Part shown: piece by piece, positions 1-7,644 of the stretch | Layout: each line of letters begins with the position of its first letter | How positions within the stretch are numbered: position 1 is the first letter of the stretch | Assembly (NCBI GenBank): GCA_015064545.1 | Contig: SVSA01000015.1 | Span: forward strand, 1-34,631 | DNA length: 34,631 bases | Source: Oscillospiraceae bacterium | GTDB taxonomy: Bacteria; Bacillota; Clostridia; Oscillospirales; CAG-272 | Direction of reading: 5' to 3' | Program-made: the position numbers and the translations under genes | The notes under the pieces: model-generated | Databases searched by the model: none | What the model saw: only the letters and a program-made list of their open reading frames with translations | Told to the model about the DNA's origin: nothing

Positions 1-835
1 GAGGTATTCGCCGGCTTCAAGGCCTTCGGGGAAGAGAATAGCGGGGCCGTTAGTGGTATCGTTTTTATCGTAGTCGGTCCACTTGCCGGACTTGTCAAAC
101 TCGATTTCCTTCATTTCCAGAACGGGAGCTCCGGCAACGGTGGTTACGTAGTTGCTGTCCCACTTGTAAACAAGGAGGTCAAACTTACCGGGTTCGCCGG
201 CGATTTGAGGATTGATACCAATCAGCTTGCCGCTGCCCTGAGTAGCGAAGCGGTAAGCGAGAGCGGCGGTACCGTTACCGTCGAAGCGTTCTTCGCCGGA
301 ACCCCACGTGTTGGCGTAGGTAACTTCGGCAGGAAGCTTAGGAGCTGCGGGAGCATCAGCAGCGAGAACGTCGGGCTTGAAGTAGCCGCCCTTTTCGAAG
401 ATGAGCTGCCACTTGAGGTTCTTGTCCATGCACTCACCGTTCTTATAAACCTTGAAGGAACCGGCGGAGCAGCCTTCGTCGGTCTTGGCATCGGTAATGT
501 AGTTGCAGATTGCCCAGCTGGTGTCCTTGAAGTTGGTCATGACGAAGAGGTATTCGCCGGCTTCAAGGCCTTCGGGGAAGAGAATAGCGGGGCCGTTAGT
601 GGTATCGTTTTTATCGTAGTCGCTCCACTTGCCGGACTTGTCAAACTCGATTTCCTTCATTTCCAGAACGGGAGCTCCGGCAATGGTGGTTTCGTAGTTG
701 CTGTCCCACTTGTAAACAAGGAGGTCAAACTTACCGGGTTCGCCGGCGATTTGAGGATTGATACCAATCAGCTTGCCGCTACCCTGCGTAGCGAAGCGGT
801 AAGCGAGAGCGGCGGTACCGTTACCGTCGAAGCGC
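1..835. repeat. Direct repeat of about 289 bp (1-289 and 547-835), period 546 bp
   Basis: Positions 1-289 and 547-835 are nearly identical, with only scattered single-base differences (for example near 76, 135 and 236), while the flanking 290-546 and 836-1092 segments are clearly diverged. The repeat encodes the corresponding halves of domains 2 and 3 of the secreted repeat protein. The abrupt change from near-identity to divergence suggests recent duplication or gene conversion within the gene. Confidence 0.9.
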
Positions 836-1470
836 TCAACCTCGTTTTTGCCCCAGGTGTTAACATAGGTAACCTGCTCAGGAAGGGTAGGACCTTCGGG
901 CTCGGGGGCACCGACATCTTCCGACAAAGCGGCGCCGCCCTTAAACCAGCCGCCTGCCTCGAAGACCAGCTGCCACTGAAGCGTGTTGTTGGAACCAACA
1001 CCGTTCTTGTATACCTTAAAGGCACCGTTGGGATTCGCAGAGAAGACATACTGGCAAAGAGCCCATCCACCTGCGGGAATTACGACATCGCAAATCTCGA
1101 TCAGGTATTCACCGCCGGCAGGAAGAACCTTATCAAACGTGATCGGCAGATAAGCTGTTTTACCGTCGAAGGTGAGGCCGGTCTTTGCCGTCAGGGGTTC
1201 TTGTGCAACGGTGGTTTCGTAGTTGTACTTCCACTCGTAAGCCTTTACGGAGAAGGTTACGCCGGCAGTACCGGCCGTGTAGGGTTGAATACCTACCAGG
1301 CCACCGGTTCCCTGTGTAGCAAAGCGATAGGCGATTTTGGTGCTGTTGTTCATGTCGACACGTTCTGCACTGGGGTCAGTCCAAGTTTTACCCGCACCGG
1401 CAGACACAGCAATCGCCATGACGCTGACAACCATCAGCAGGGAGAGGATAAGCGCGAGTGTCTTTTTCAT
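1..1470 (-). CDS. Secreted repeat protein with tandem 'YETT' beta-rich domains (3' end beyond the window)
   Basis: This frame is open from an ATG at 1470 to the left edge (490 codons, no stop), so the ORF track misses it; the track entries over it are shadows. AAAGGAG sits 7 nt before the ATG. Residues 1-24 form a signal peptide (MKKTLALILSLLMVVSVMAI..A). The rest is three related domains of about 180 residues, beginning near residues 26, 197 and 378. Each has a W..xYETT motif, an 'AGEYL' strand, a 'FKVYKNG' strand and a closing 'WQL(I/V)FE'. The same domain occurs in the lipoprotein at 3973 and at the C-terminus of the protein at 4701. Domains 2 and 3 are almost identical over about 96 residues. 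It is probably exported, the last visible gene of the minus-strand glycan locus. A carbohydrate-binding or adhesive role is a guess from context; the family is not recognised. Confidence 0.85.
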   Translation of the reverse strand, partial: MKKTLALILSLLMVVSVMAIAVSAGAGKTWTDPSAERVDMNNSTKIAYRFATQGTGGLVGIQPYTAGTAGVTFSVKAYEWKYNYETTVAQEPLTAKTGLTFDGKTAYLPITFDKVLPAGGEYLIEICDVVIPAGGWALCQYVFSANPNGAFKVYKNGVGSNNTLQWQLVFEAGGWFKGGAALSEDVGAPEPEGPTLPEQVTYVNTWGKNEVERFDGNGTAALAYRFATQGSGKLIGINPQIAGEPGKFDLLVYKWDSNYETTIAGAPVLEMKEIEFDKSGKWSDYDKNDTTNGPAILFPEGLEAGEYLFVMTNFKDTSWAICNYITDAKTDEGCSAGSFKVYKNGECMDKNLKWQLIFEKGGYFKPDVLAADAPAAPKLPAEVTYANTWGSGEERFDGNGTAALAYRFATQGSGKLIGINPQIAGEPGKFDLLVYKWDSNYVTTVAGAPVLEMKEIEFDKSGKWTDYDKNDTTNGPAILFPEGLEAGEYL

Positions 1471-1536
1471 GTTTTTTCTCCTTTGAAAAATTTTATAGGA
1501 TTGTTTTGCGCGCATCATTTAAGCTTCGGGATCCCG

Positions 1537-2634
1537 TCACAGCAGGGAGCCGATATCGGTGATACCGAAGATGTGAGGATGGGGCTCGATGGTTTCGTGA
1601 TCGTAGGTACCGTTTCCGATAAAAAATTGGTGTCCGATCCGATGCGTCTCATCCTCACTTAGATAGCCCCGTGTAATGGAGCAATCGCAGAAGGTATTAC
1701 CGCGGGGATAGCCGTCATGCCCGAGGGCATCCAACAGCAGTCCCTTGGCGGTTTCAAAACGGTAGACATTCATATGACAACGGCGGAAGGTGAGCTTTTC
1801 GGCATAACGAAGATGCACGGCAATGCCCTGATCCCGTTGCGCCGTGTCGAAGCGGCAGCCGATAAAGCTGCTGTTACGAACCGGCTCGCCCTCGTGTCCT
1901 TCACCGCCGATGCGGAGCGAGGTCACGTTTTCGAGTTGGTTAGCACAGCCTGACTGTTGAAACAGCAGATGCGAGGAGCCGCCGTCAATATCGATGCCAA
2001 CCGATTGTTGGCCCGAGACATGAACGCGGTCGAGCACGGCAGCGTGAACTGCGTGCAGGTGAAGCACGGTTTCGGCCATGCCATTGGCGCGAAGCGACAG
2101 ACAGGCCAGCCGGCAGTCGGCGATCGGGCCGCAAACCGAAAGCATGACGCCCATCGGCTTGATGGCGGTGAGCACGGTTTGCGAGACGGTTCCGTGTCCG
2201 ACGCCGCTTCCGGTTCCGATCAAACGGATTCCGTTTTTGCGCGAGGGTGTGGTACCGTTTCCGTCACCGATGCACAGGGTTTTCGAGATGGCATAATGAC
2301 CGCCGGGCAGGATGACCTCACCGCCGGATGCCGGAAGAGCATCGATTGCCGCCTGAATGGCTGCGGTATCGTCGGTCTTGCCGTCGCCTGCGGCGCCGAA
2401 CCATTTGACATGGATGCGGTGATTTTCCCGCACGCGGACATAGCGTCCTGCTTTAGCGCCGGCGGGCGCAAAGATGGTACCGCCGTCCTCCGGCAGAGCT
2501 TCGGAAGCATCCCAGTAGAAGGTGCCTCCTCCGCCGTCCCGCGGGCTTCGGTAGCCTGCCAGCATGACCACAGCGTGCGGGACCGGCGGCAGGGTTTTCT
2601 TCATGTCCTCAACCGAAGAGAAAAGATAGGTCAT
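1537..2634 (-). CDS. Right-handed beta-helix protein, Pectate_lyase_3 type, without signal peptide
   Basis: The start is set at the ATG at 2634 (MTYLFSSVEDM), preceded by GAAAGAGG and 16 nt after the upstream stop. The longer track ORF to 2886 runs into the upstream gene and adds nothing family-like. The protein has 365 residues. It shows a 'GDGGGGTFYWD' segment near residue 35, the hallmark 'VKWFGAAGDGKTDDTAAIQ' of Pectate_lyase_3 proteins near residues 72-90, then 'GGEVILPGGHY' and beta-helix rungs to a short 'HIFGITDIGSLL' end. It is a clear paralogue of the proteins at 2651 and 4701. Unlike those it begins almost directly at the conserved domain, with no signal peptide or lipobox. Family members are polysaccharide lyases, hydrolases or phage tailspike-like binders; the substrate cannot be read here. 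Confidence 0.85.
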   Translation of the reverse strand: MTYLFSSVEDMKKTLPPVPHAVVMLAGYRSPRDGGGGTFYWDASEALPEDGGTIFAPAGAKAGRYVRVRENHRIHVKWFGAAGDGKTDDTAAIQAAIDALPASGGEVILPGGHYAISKTLCIGDGNGTTPSRKNGIRLIGTGSGVGHGTVSQTVLTAIKPMGVMLSVCGPIADCRLACLSLRANGMAETVLHLHAVHAAVLDRVHVSGQQSVGIDIDGGSSHLLFQQSGCANQLENVTSLRIGGEGHEGEPVRNSSFIGCRFDTAQRDQGIAVHLRYAEKLTFRRCHMNVYRFETAKGLLLDALGHDGYPRGNTFCDCSITRGYLSEDETHRIGHQFFIGNGTYDHETIEPHPHIFGITDIGSLL

Positions 2635-2650
2635 AGAAGGCCTCTTTCGT

Positions 2651-3931
2651 TCATCCGTCGTAGCGGATGATCTTGCCATCCTCGGTAATTCCGAAGATGT
2701 GCTTGTTAGGGAGGAAGTCTTCTTGCAGATCGTAGGTGCCGTGGCCGAGGAAGAAGTGATAGCCGATGGTGTGGCTTTCATCCTCCAAGATCGAAGAACT
2801 GGCGACCGTACAATCGTAGAAGGAATTCTGACGGGGATATCCGTCGTTTTCCAGCGCGTTGAGCCACAAGGAAGTCGATTCCTCACTGTAAGCGCTGATG
2901 TGGCAACGCTTGAAGGTCAAGCCCTCAGCGTAGCGGATATCCAGCGTTACACAGTTCGGAAGCGTGTGGGGCTCGAAGCGGGAATCCTCGAATACGGTAT
3001 CGTACACGAGCGCGCCCTTTTCGTAATTGCCCCCCAACGAGAACACGGTGGTGTTTTCGTTGATGTTGACGAAATTGACCGAGCGGAACAGATTGTCATG
3101 GCTTCCGCCGAAAGCGGGTGCCTGCGCCGTATACACGACGCCGGTGCCCTTGAAGTTGATGCCGCTGACATAACTGAGCTCGCTTTGGACGATATCGGTC
3201 ATATACAGCAGGGTATTAACATTGGCCTGTCCGTTCAGACGGATTCCTTGGATAGTGACATCGGTGATGGGGCCGTTGATCGACAGCATGGTGTCGTACT
3301 TTGCCGAGGCGAGAAGTGTTGTCTCGGCGGTAACCTCATGCCCGAAGGCCGCTCCCTGGCCGATCAGTTTGATGCCGTTTTTATCAGAGGCTTTTTCGGT
3401 GGTGCCGTTCCCGATGTGGATGGTATCGGTTACTTTGTAGCGTCCGCCGGGCAGTACCACCGTGCCGCCTTCCTTCGGAAGACTGTCGATGGCGGCTTGA
3501 ATGGCGGCAGTGTCATCATGAGCACCGTCACCTGTCGCGCCGAACCACTTGACATTTCGATGATTGTCCTCGCAAAGACGGACATAGCGTCCGACCTCTG
3601 CACCGGTGGGGGCAATCACGGTGCCGCCGTTATCGGCAGCCGTTTCGCTGCTGTCCCAGTAGAACAAGCCTTTACCGCCGTCGCCGCTGAGGTAGTATCC
3701 GGTCAGCATGACGATGGCATGATCCACGGTGGGGATGGTGTCCCGCATTTTTCGGATATTTTCCAGGACAAGGTTTGCTTCGGAGGAGGCGGCAACCGAG
3801 ATCTCGGCTGCCGCGCTTTCCTCCGTATCGTCTCCCGCGTATGTGGCGGGAGACGGGGAACGCTCATGGCATGAGGCAAGAAGCAATGTACCGATCAGTA
3901 GTATGACGAATGCCGGTCGTTTTTTCTTCAC
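2651..3931 (-). CDS. Lipoprotein with right-handed beta-helix (Pectate_lyase_3 type)
   Basis: The start codon is GTG at 3931, chosen because it gives MKKKRPAFVILLIGTLLLASC, a standard lipoprotein signal with lipobox LLAS-C at residue 21; GAGGAGAG lies about 9 nt upstream. After an acidic, Ser/Ala-rich linker comes 'AIVMLTGYYLSGDGG' and the family signature 'VKWFGATGDGAHDDTAAIQ' (about 124-142), followed by 'GGTVVLPGGRY' and beta-helix rungs, ending 'HIFGITEDGKIIRYDG'. It is paralogous along its length with the neighbours at 1537 and 4701. The mature protein should be tethered outside the membrane and act on or bind a polysaccharide. It lies 41 nt downstream of the 3973 gene and 16 nt upstream of the 1537 gene, so co-transcription is likely. 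Confidence 0.88.
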   Translation of the reverse strand: MKKKRPAFVILLIGTLLLASCHERSPSPATYAGDDTEESAAAEISVAASSEANLVLENIRKMRDTIPTVDHAIVMLTGYYLSGDGGKGLFYWDSSETAADNGGTVIAPTGAEVGRYVRLCEDNHRNVKWFGATGDGAHDDTAAIQAAIDSLPKEGGTVVLPGGRYKVTDTIHIGNGTTEKASDKNGIKLIGQGAAFGHEVTAETTLLASAKYDTMLSINGPITDVTIQGIRLNGQANVNTLLYMTDIVQSELSYVSGINFKGTGVVYTAQAPAFGGSHDNLFRSVNFVNINENTTVFSLGGNYEKGALVYDTVFEDSRFEPHTLPNCVTLDIRYAEGLTFKRCHISAYSEESTSLWLNALENDGYPRQNSFYDCTVASSSILEDESHTIGYHFFLGHGTYDLQEDFLPNKHIFGITEDGKIIRYDG

Positions 3932-3972
3932 GGGATTATGCTCTCCTCTCGTTGTAACGGGTACGGGTCAAA

Positions 3973-4674
3973 TTACTCGACGATGAACTGAGCCCAAACG
4001 CCGGCATCATCCATTTCAACACCGTTTTCGTAGGTGTAGAAGTAGGGGGAAGAGTTCATGCACCAGATTGCCGTGCCATAGTCGTGCTCGGTGTCGCCGT
4101 CGGAGGTACCGGTGAACTCAACGAGATACTCGCCGGCAGGCAGGGGCTGCTCAAAGGTAATCATGTACCAGCCGCCGTTGGGGTAACCGGTAATGGTCAG
4201 CGTAGCAACAGCTTCGCCGGCAGCGGTGGTTTCGTAGTCGGTGTTCCAAGCGAAGACAGTAACCGTGATCTGGTCGCCGTTATCGTGGTCATAGGTAGCG
4301 GTGTAGAGGTTGATGGACTTGAAGGAGCCGCCAATATTAGCAACAACACCGTACTTATTGCCGAGCTTCAGGTTCTTGTGCTCCTGCTTGCCCATGCTGA
4401 GGTAGGTGGGAACGGTACCCTTGATGGCTTCCAGGCCGGTAGCGCCTACATTGGCGGGCGGCTCTTCGGTATCGGCCTCGGTATCCTTGGTGTCAGCCTC
4501 GGTGTCCTTGGTGTCGGCCTCAGTGTCCTTGGTATCGGCTTCGGTATCCTTGGTGTCAGCTTCGGTGTCGGTGGTGTTGGCAGGTGTGTTGGTGCCGTTG
4601 TTGCAAGCTACAAGAGCCAGCGAAAGAATGGCAGCTACGATAAGGCAAAGCACGCGAAGAGTAAGGTTTTTCAT
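3973..4674 (-). CDS. Small lipoprotein with DTEADTK repeats and one 'YETT' domain
   Basis: Two in-frame ATGs exist, at 4680 and 4674. The second is preferred because AAGGAG lies 9 nt before it but only 3 nt before the first. The product has 233 residues with a lipoprotein signal (ILSLALVAC, Cys24), a low-complexity linker of nearly five DTEADTK heptads (residues 36-70) and a single beta-rich domain. This domain carries 'VFAWNTDYETTAAGE', 'LPAGEYLVEF', 'YENGVEMDDAGVWAQFIVE', matching the C-terminal domain of the 4701 protein and the repeats of the 1-1470 protein. A tethered domain on a flexible acidic stalk suggests binding at the cell surface. There is no recognised family and no visible catalytic motif. 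Confidence 0.85.
   Translation of the reverse strand: MKNLTLRVLCLIVAAILSLALVACNNGTNTPANTTDTEADTKDTEADTKDTEADTKDTEADTKDTEADTEEPPANVGATGLEAIKGTVPTYLSMGKQEHKNLKLGNKYGVVANIGGSFKSINLYTATYDHDNGDQITVTVFAWNTDYETTAAGEAVATLTITGYPNGGWYMITFEQPLPAGEYLVEFTGTSDGDTEHDYGTAIWCMNSSPYFYTYENGVEMDDAGVWAQFIVE
4465..4569. repeat. 21-bp tandem repeat encoding DTEADTK
   Basis: Nearly five copies of a 21-bp unit encode the DTEADTK stalk of the lipoprotein at 3973. Synonymous differences between copies show that it is an established coding repeat, not an assembly artefact. Confidence 0.85.
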
Positions 4675-4700
4675 AATCATGTTCTCCTTAATAGTGTATT

Positions 4701-6506
4701 TTAATTTGTTATAAACTGACCGTGCAGACCGGCATCCACACGCTCACCGTTTACGAAAGTAATGGAGGTCGAGACCGCCGCACGGGTCCAAACGGCTACG
4801 CCATAATCGCCGGCGGGAGCAGATCCTGTCGCCACGATCAGGTAATAGCCGTTGCCGAGTCCCTCAAACTCGACATCGCACATGGTGTTATCCTTGAAGT
4901 CTACCACGGAATCGGTGGCGAGAACCTCGCCCTTCAGGGTTGTTTCATAGTCGGTATTCCAACGGTACACGTCGAATTTGACGGTACCCACGTTGTTGTC
5001 ATAGCTGGACAGATAGAAGGAACCGCCGATCAGGTTGCCCTTGGCGTTGACCAGCACGGCTACCTCCTTGGCCTGCTCCTGCAACAGATTCCGATGCTTT
5101 GCCACATCCTGACCGCCGCTGCAGGTATCCACACGGCCGCCCTTTGCTAAAAGGAAGTACTCGTCAAGCGGTTGATTGTTGTCATCGGGCGTACTGCTAT
5201 TATTTTTGTGAGCAAGGAACACGTCCAGATCGTCCATGTTGAAGGTTTCGCCGGTATCGGTGACACCAATCAGCTTGTTGTGCGTGGGGATCTTCTCGTT
5301 GTCGTACGTACCGAAGCCGTAGAAATACTGCTTACGGATGGTGTGGCTGGCATCCTCCCAAACCTCATGGGATACCATCGAGCAGTCGTAGAAGGCCATG
5401 CCGCAGGGGAAATCGTGGTTGTTGAGGGCATCAAAGACTGCGCCGATCGACGAGCTGTCGTAGGTGTTGAAGTGGCAACGGTAGAAGGAAATGCTATCCA
5501 CAAATTTGAAGTGGGCGGCGATGGAGTTTTTACTCTGTGCCGTATCGAAGCGGCAATCGGTCAGAACCGACAGCCAGGTGTCATTGTTGGTGCCGTAATC
5601 GCCGTCGAAGAGGATGGCGGTGGTGTTGTCGTAGAGGCAGAAGACACCGATGGATTCAAAGCGGTTATAAATATTGTAGTTTCCGGTAGGAGCTGTACCC
5701 GCCATCACCTTGATACCAATATCGGTAAAGCCCATAGCCATAATATTATGGAAATAACCGCCGGTGAAGGAATGGAGATACAGACAGGTCTTGGCCTTGT
5801 TGTTACCGTTCAGATAGATGCCGGAAACCTCGCAGTCGGAGATACGGCCGCGGACATGAATCATCGCTTCCATCTCGGTCGTTGCCACGATGCTCGTGGA
5901 GGCAGGGGTACTGAAGGCAAAGCCGCCGCCGGTGCCAACCAGCTTGATACCGCCCTTGGAGGAAACGGTCTGGCCGGCATCGCCGTTACCCATGTTCAGG
6001 GTAGCGGAGATATGATAGGTGCCGCCCGGCAAAGCAACGGTGCCGCCGCCATTGGGGAGCGTATCGATGGCCGCCTGAATGGCCGCGGTGTCATCGGCAG
6101 AGCCGTCGCCCTTGGCACCGAACCATTTGACATTCACGTAGTTTTCCTCGTAGTCGCGAACAAAGCGTCCGCTGGCGCGGTTACCCTTGATAACCGTGGC
6201 ACCGTTTTCCTCAATTCGCGAGGTAATGTCATAGTAGAAGGTTCCACCGCCGCCGTCGCCCGAACGGTGATAGCCCTTCAGAATGACGATGGCCTTGGGT
6301 TCCTTCGGCTCAAGCTCCAGCAGATCGGCCATGGTAGAGACCACATAGCTGCCGGCACCGGAGACGGTTACCTGCTCGACCTGCTCGGTCTCGGTCTCAG
6401 TCTCGGATTCGGTGCTAGCCGATCCACTGCCGCCGTCGGAGCAGCCGGCCAAAAGAAGCGTGGTCAACAGCCCGGCACTGAGAAATGTCAGGATCATTTT
6501 TTTCAT
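4701..6506 (-). CDS. Lipoprotein: beta-helix (Pectate_lyase_3 type) fused to a C-terminal 'YETT' domain
   Basis: ATG at 6506 with AGGAGG 5 nt upstream. The 601-residue product has the signal MKKMILTFLSAGLLTTLLLAGC with lipobox LLAG-C at residue 22 and a Thr/Glu/Ser linker (TESETETETE). The beta-helix region opens with 'AIVILKGYHRSGDGGGGTFYYD', carries 'VKWFGAKGDGSADDTAAIQ' (about 123-141) and continues to 'HNKLIGVTDTGE'. From about residue 460 comes a domain absent from its two paralogues: 'VYRWNTDYETTLKGE', 'GYYLIVATG', 'VNGERVDAGLHGQFITN'. This fusion links the beta-helix and YETT families directly. It is predicted to be membrane-tethered outside and to act in polysaccharide binding or cleavage. 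The 77-nt gap to the upstream oxidoreductase gene contains a small hairpin. Confidence 0.88.
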   Translation of the reverse strand: MKKMILTFLSAGLLTTLLLAGCSDGGSGSASTESETETETEQVEQVTVSGAGSYVVSTMADLLELEPKEPKAIVILKGYHRSGDGGGGTFYYDITSRIEENGATVIKGNRASGRFVRDYEENYVNVKWFGAKGDGSADDTAAIQAAIDTLPNGGGTVALPGGTYHISATLNMGNGDAGQTVSSKGGIKLVGTGGGFAFSTPASTSIVATTEMEAMIHVRGRISDCEVSGIYLNGNNKAKTCLYLHSFTGGYFHNIMAMGFTDIGIKVMAGTAPTGNYNIYNRFESIGVFCLYDNTTAILFDGDYGTNNDTWLSVLTDCRFDTAQSKNSIAAHFKFVDSISFYRCHFNTYDSSSIGAVFDALNNHDFPCGMAFYDCSMVSHEVWEDASHTIRKQYFYGFGTYDNEKIPTHNKLIGVTDTGETFNMDDLDVFLAHKNNSSTPDDNNQPLDEYFLLAKGGRVDTCSGGQDVAKHRNLLQEQAKEVAVLVNAKGNLIGGSFYLSSYDNNVGTVKFDVYRWNTDYETTLKGEVLATDSVVDFKDNTMCDVEFEGLGNGYYLIVATGSAPAGDYGVAVWTRAAVSTSITFVNGERVDAGLHGQFITN

Positions 6507-6538
6507 TGTTGCCTCCTTGAAGCATGATAGTATAATGT

Positions 6539-6555
6539 GGCTGTCGCTGACAGCC
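6539..6555. other. Small intercistronic hairpin
   Basis: Perfect 7-bp inverted repeat GGCTGTC/GACAGCC around a 3-nt loop, between the oxidoreductase stop (6584) and the 6506 start. No T-run follows on the minus strand, so a transcript-stability or partial-termination role is only possible. Confidence 0.4.
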
Positions 6556-6583
6556 GGGGGTTCGTTGCTTTTTGTCTGCCTTG

Positions 6584-7627
6584 TCAGTCAAGCAATGTGG
6601 GAAGTACAGGAATACCGTTTATAAAGGAGATTGTCTTCCCGCTTTTGACCGCATATTCGGCGGCGGCCGCCGCCTCGAAGGCTTTGGCGGCATCGGCCAT
6701 CGAGGGGAAGCCCTCGGTGCCGTTCTCAATGCGGTCGATCAGCGTCATCAGCTGTGCGTACATATTTTTGTACTCGGCCTGAATGTTGATCGTTTCGTAT
6801 ACACCCGTGTCGCTGTGGAAGACGGTGATCAGATCTCCCTCCTCCCGACATTCGGCGCGGTTGCCGGCCAAGGTCAATTCGATTCGTCCCTTGGTGCCCA
6901 CAAATTCCTTGCGGTTGTTGGAGGCGGTGTTTCGACTCCATCCGGCCTCATAATAGCCGATACAGCCGTTTTCCAGGGTAAACTGTGTCAAGGTATAGTT
7001 GATGTTGGGTGAATCGGTATCCAATGTCGAGCCGAAGGCTCGTATCTCGCGGAATTCCTGACCTGTGAACCACCGTACGACATCAAAATAGTGGATCCCG
7101 CAATCGAGGGCGGGGGTGCAGTCCTGCAAAAGCCGCTTGTAGCGCTCCCAGTTCATCGCGTGATGGTTTTGCACCATGCGAATCAGTGTCAGCTCACCGA
7201 TGGCACCACCGTGGATCAGCTCCGCCGCCTTGCGGTAGGTTTCATTATGCCGCAGCACATGAGCGATGAGCAGCTTGCCCGGGCAGGTCTCGGCCTCGGC
7301 AAAGAAGCGCCGCCCCTCTTCGGGCGTAGAAGCCGCCGGTTTCTCGCAAAGAACGTGCTTTCCCTTGCGCAAAAAGGCCAGGCTGATGGCGGGATGAGAA
7401 TCGGTATAGGTGGCGACAATTGCGATGTCGACTCGCGCATCGTCAAGATAGGGGCGCCAATCGGTACCGTATTCCTTGACGCCGTAGCGTGCCGCGGCAT
7501 AGCGCGCCGCCGCAGGATTCTGGTCAACAACGGCAACCATATGCACGTTGTCTTGAAAATGAATATCCGACAGATGCTCCAAGCCAATATGGCCGCACCC
7601 GATCAGAATAACGCCGTAAGATTTCAT
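6584..7627 (-). CDS. Gfo/Idh/MocA family NAD(P)-dependent oxidoreductase
   Basis: 347 residues. The N-terminal Rossmann motif 'VILIGCGHIG' binds NAD(P). 'CEKPAAS' near residue 95 holds the EKP lysine that is catalytic in this family, and 'DCGIHYFDVVRW' near 175-186 gives the GxHxxD motif. The C-terminal half is the usual alpha/beta domain with an open sheet. Members oxidise or reduce sugars, inositols and their derivatives; some take part in redox-assisted cleavage of glycosides. It lies 17 nt downstream of the glycosidase gene at 7645, so the two are probably co-transcribed and may act on one substrate. The exact substrate cannot be inferred. Confidence 0.9.
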   Translation of the reverse strand: MKSYGVILIGCGHIGLEHLSDIHFQDNVHMVAVVDQNPAAARYAAARYGVKEYGTDWRPYLDDARVDIAIVATYTDSHPAISLAFLRKGKHVLCEKPAASTPEEGRRFFAEAETCPGKLLIAHVLRHNETYRKAAELIHGGAIGELTLIRMVQNHHAMNWERYKRLLQDCTPALDCGIHYFDVVRWFTGQEFREIRAFGSTLDTDSPNINYTLTQFTLENGCIGYYEAGWSRNTASNNRKEFVGTKGRIELTLAGNRAECREEGDLITVFHSDTGVYETINIQAEYKNMYAQLMTLIDRIENGTEGFPSMADAAKAFEAAAAAEYAVKSGKTISFINGIPVLPTLLD

Positions 7628-7644
7628 GGTTAGTCCTGTTTCAT

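Noticed and set aside
205-1662. Plus-strand 485-aa ORF at the left end
   Set aside because: Shadow of the minus-strand secreted repeat protein, which has a signal peptide, ribosome binding site and domain repeats.
2699-3874. Plus-strand 391-aa ORF
   Set aside because: Antisense to the beta-helix lipoprotein with family motifs; no ribosome binding site or recognisable fold.
5172-6527. Plus-strand 451-aa Gly/Val-rich ORF
   Set aside because: Antisense shadow of the 4701-6506 lipoprotein.
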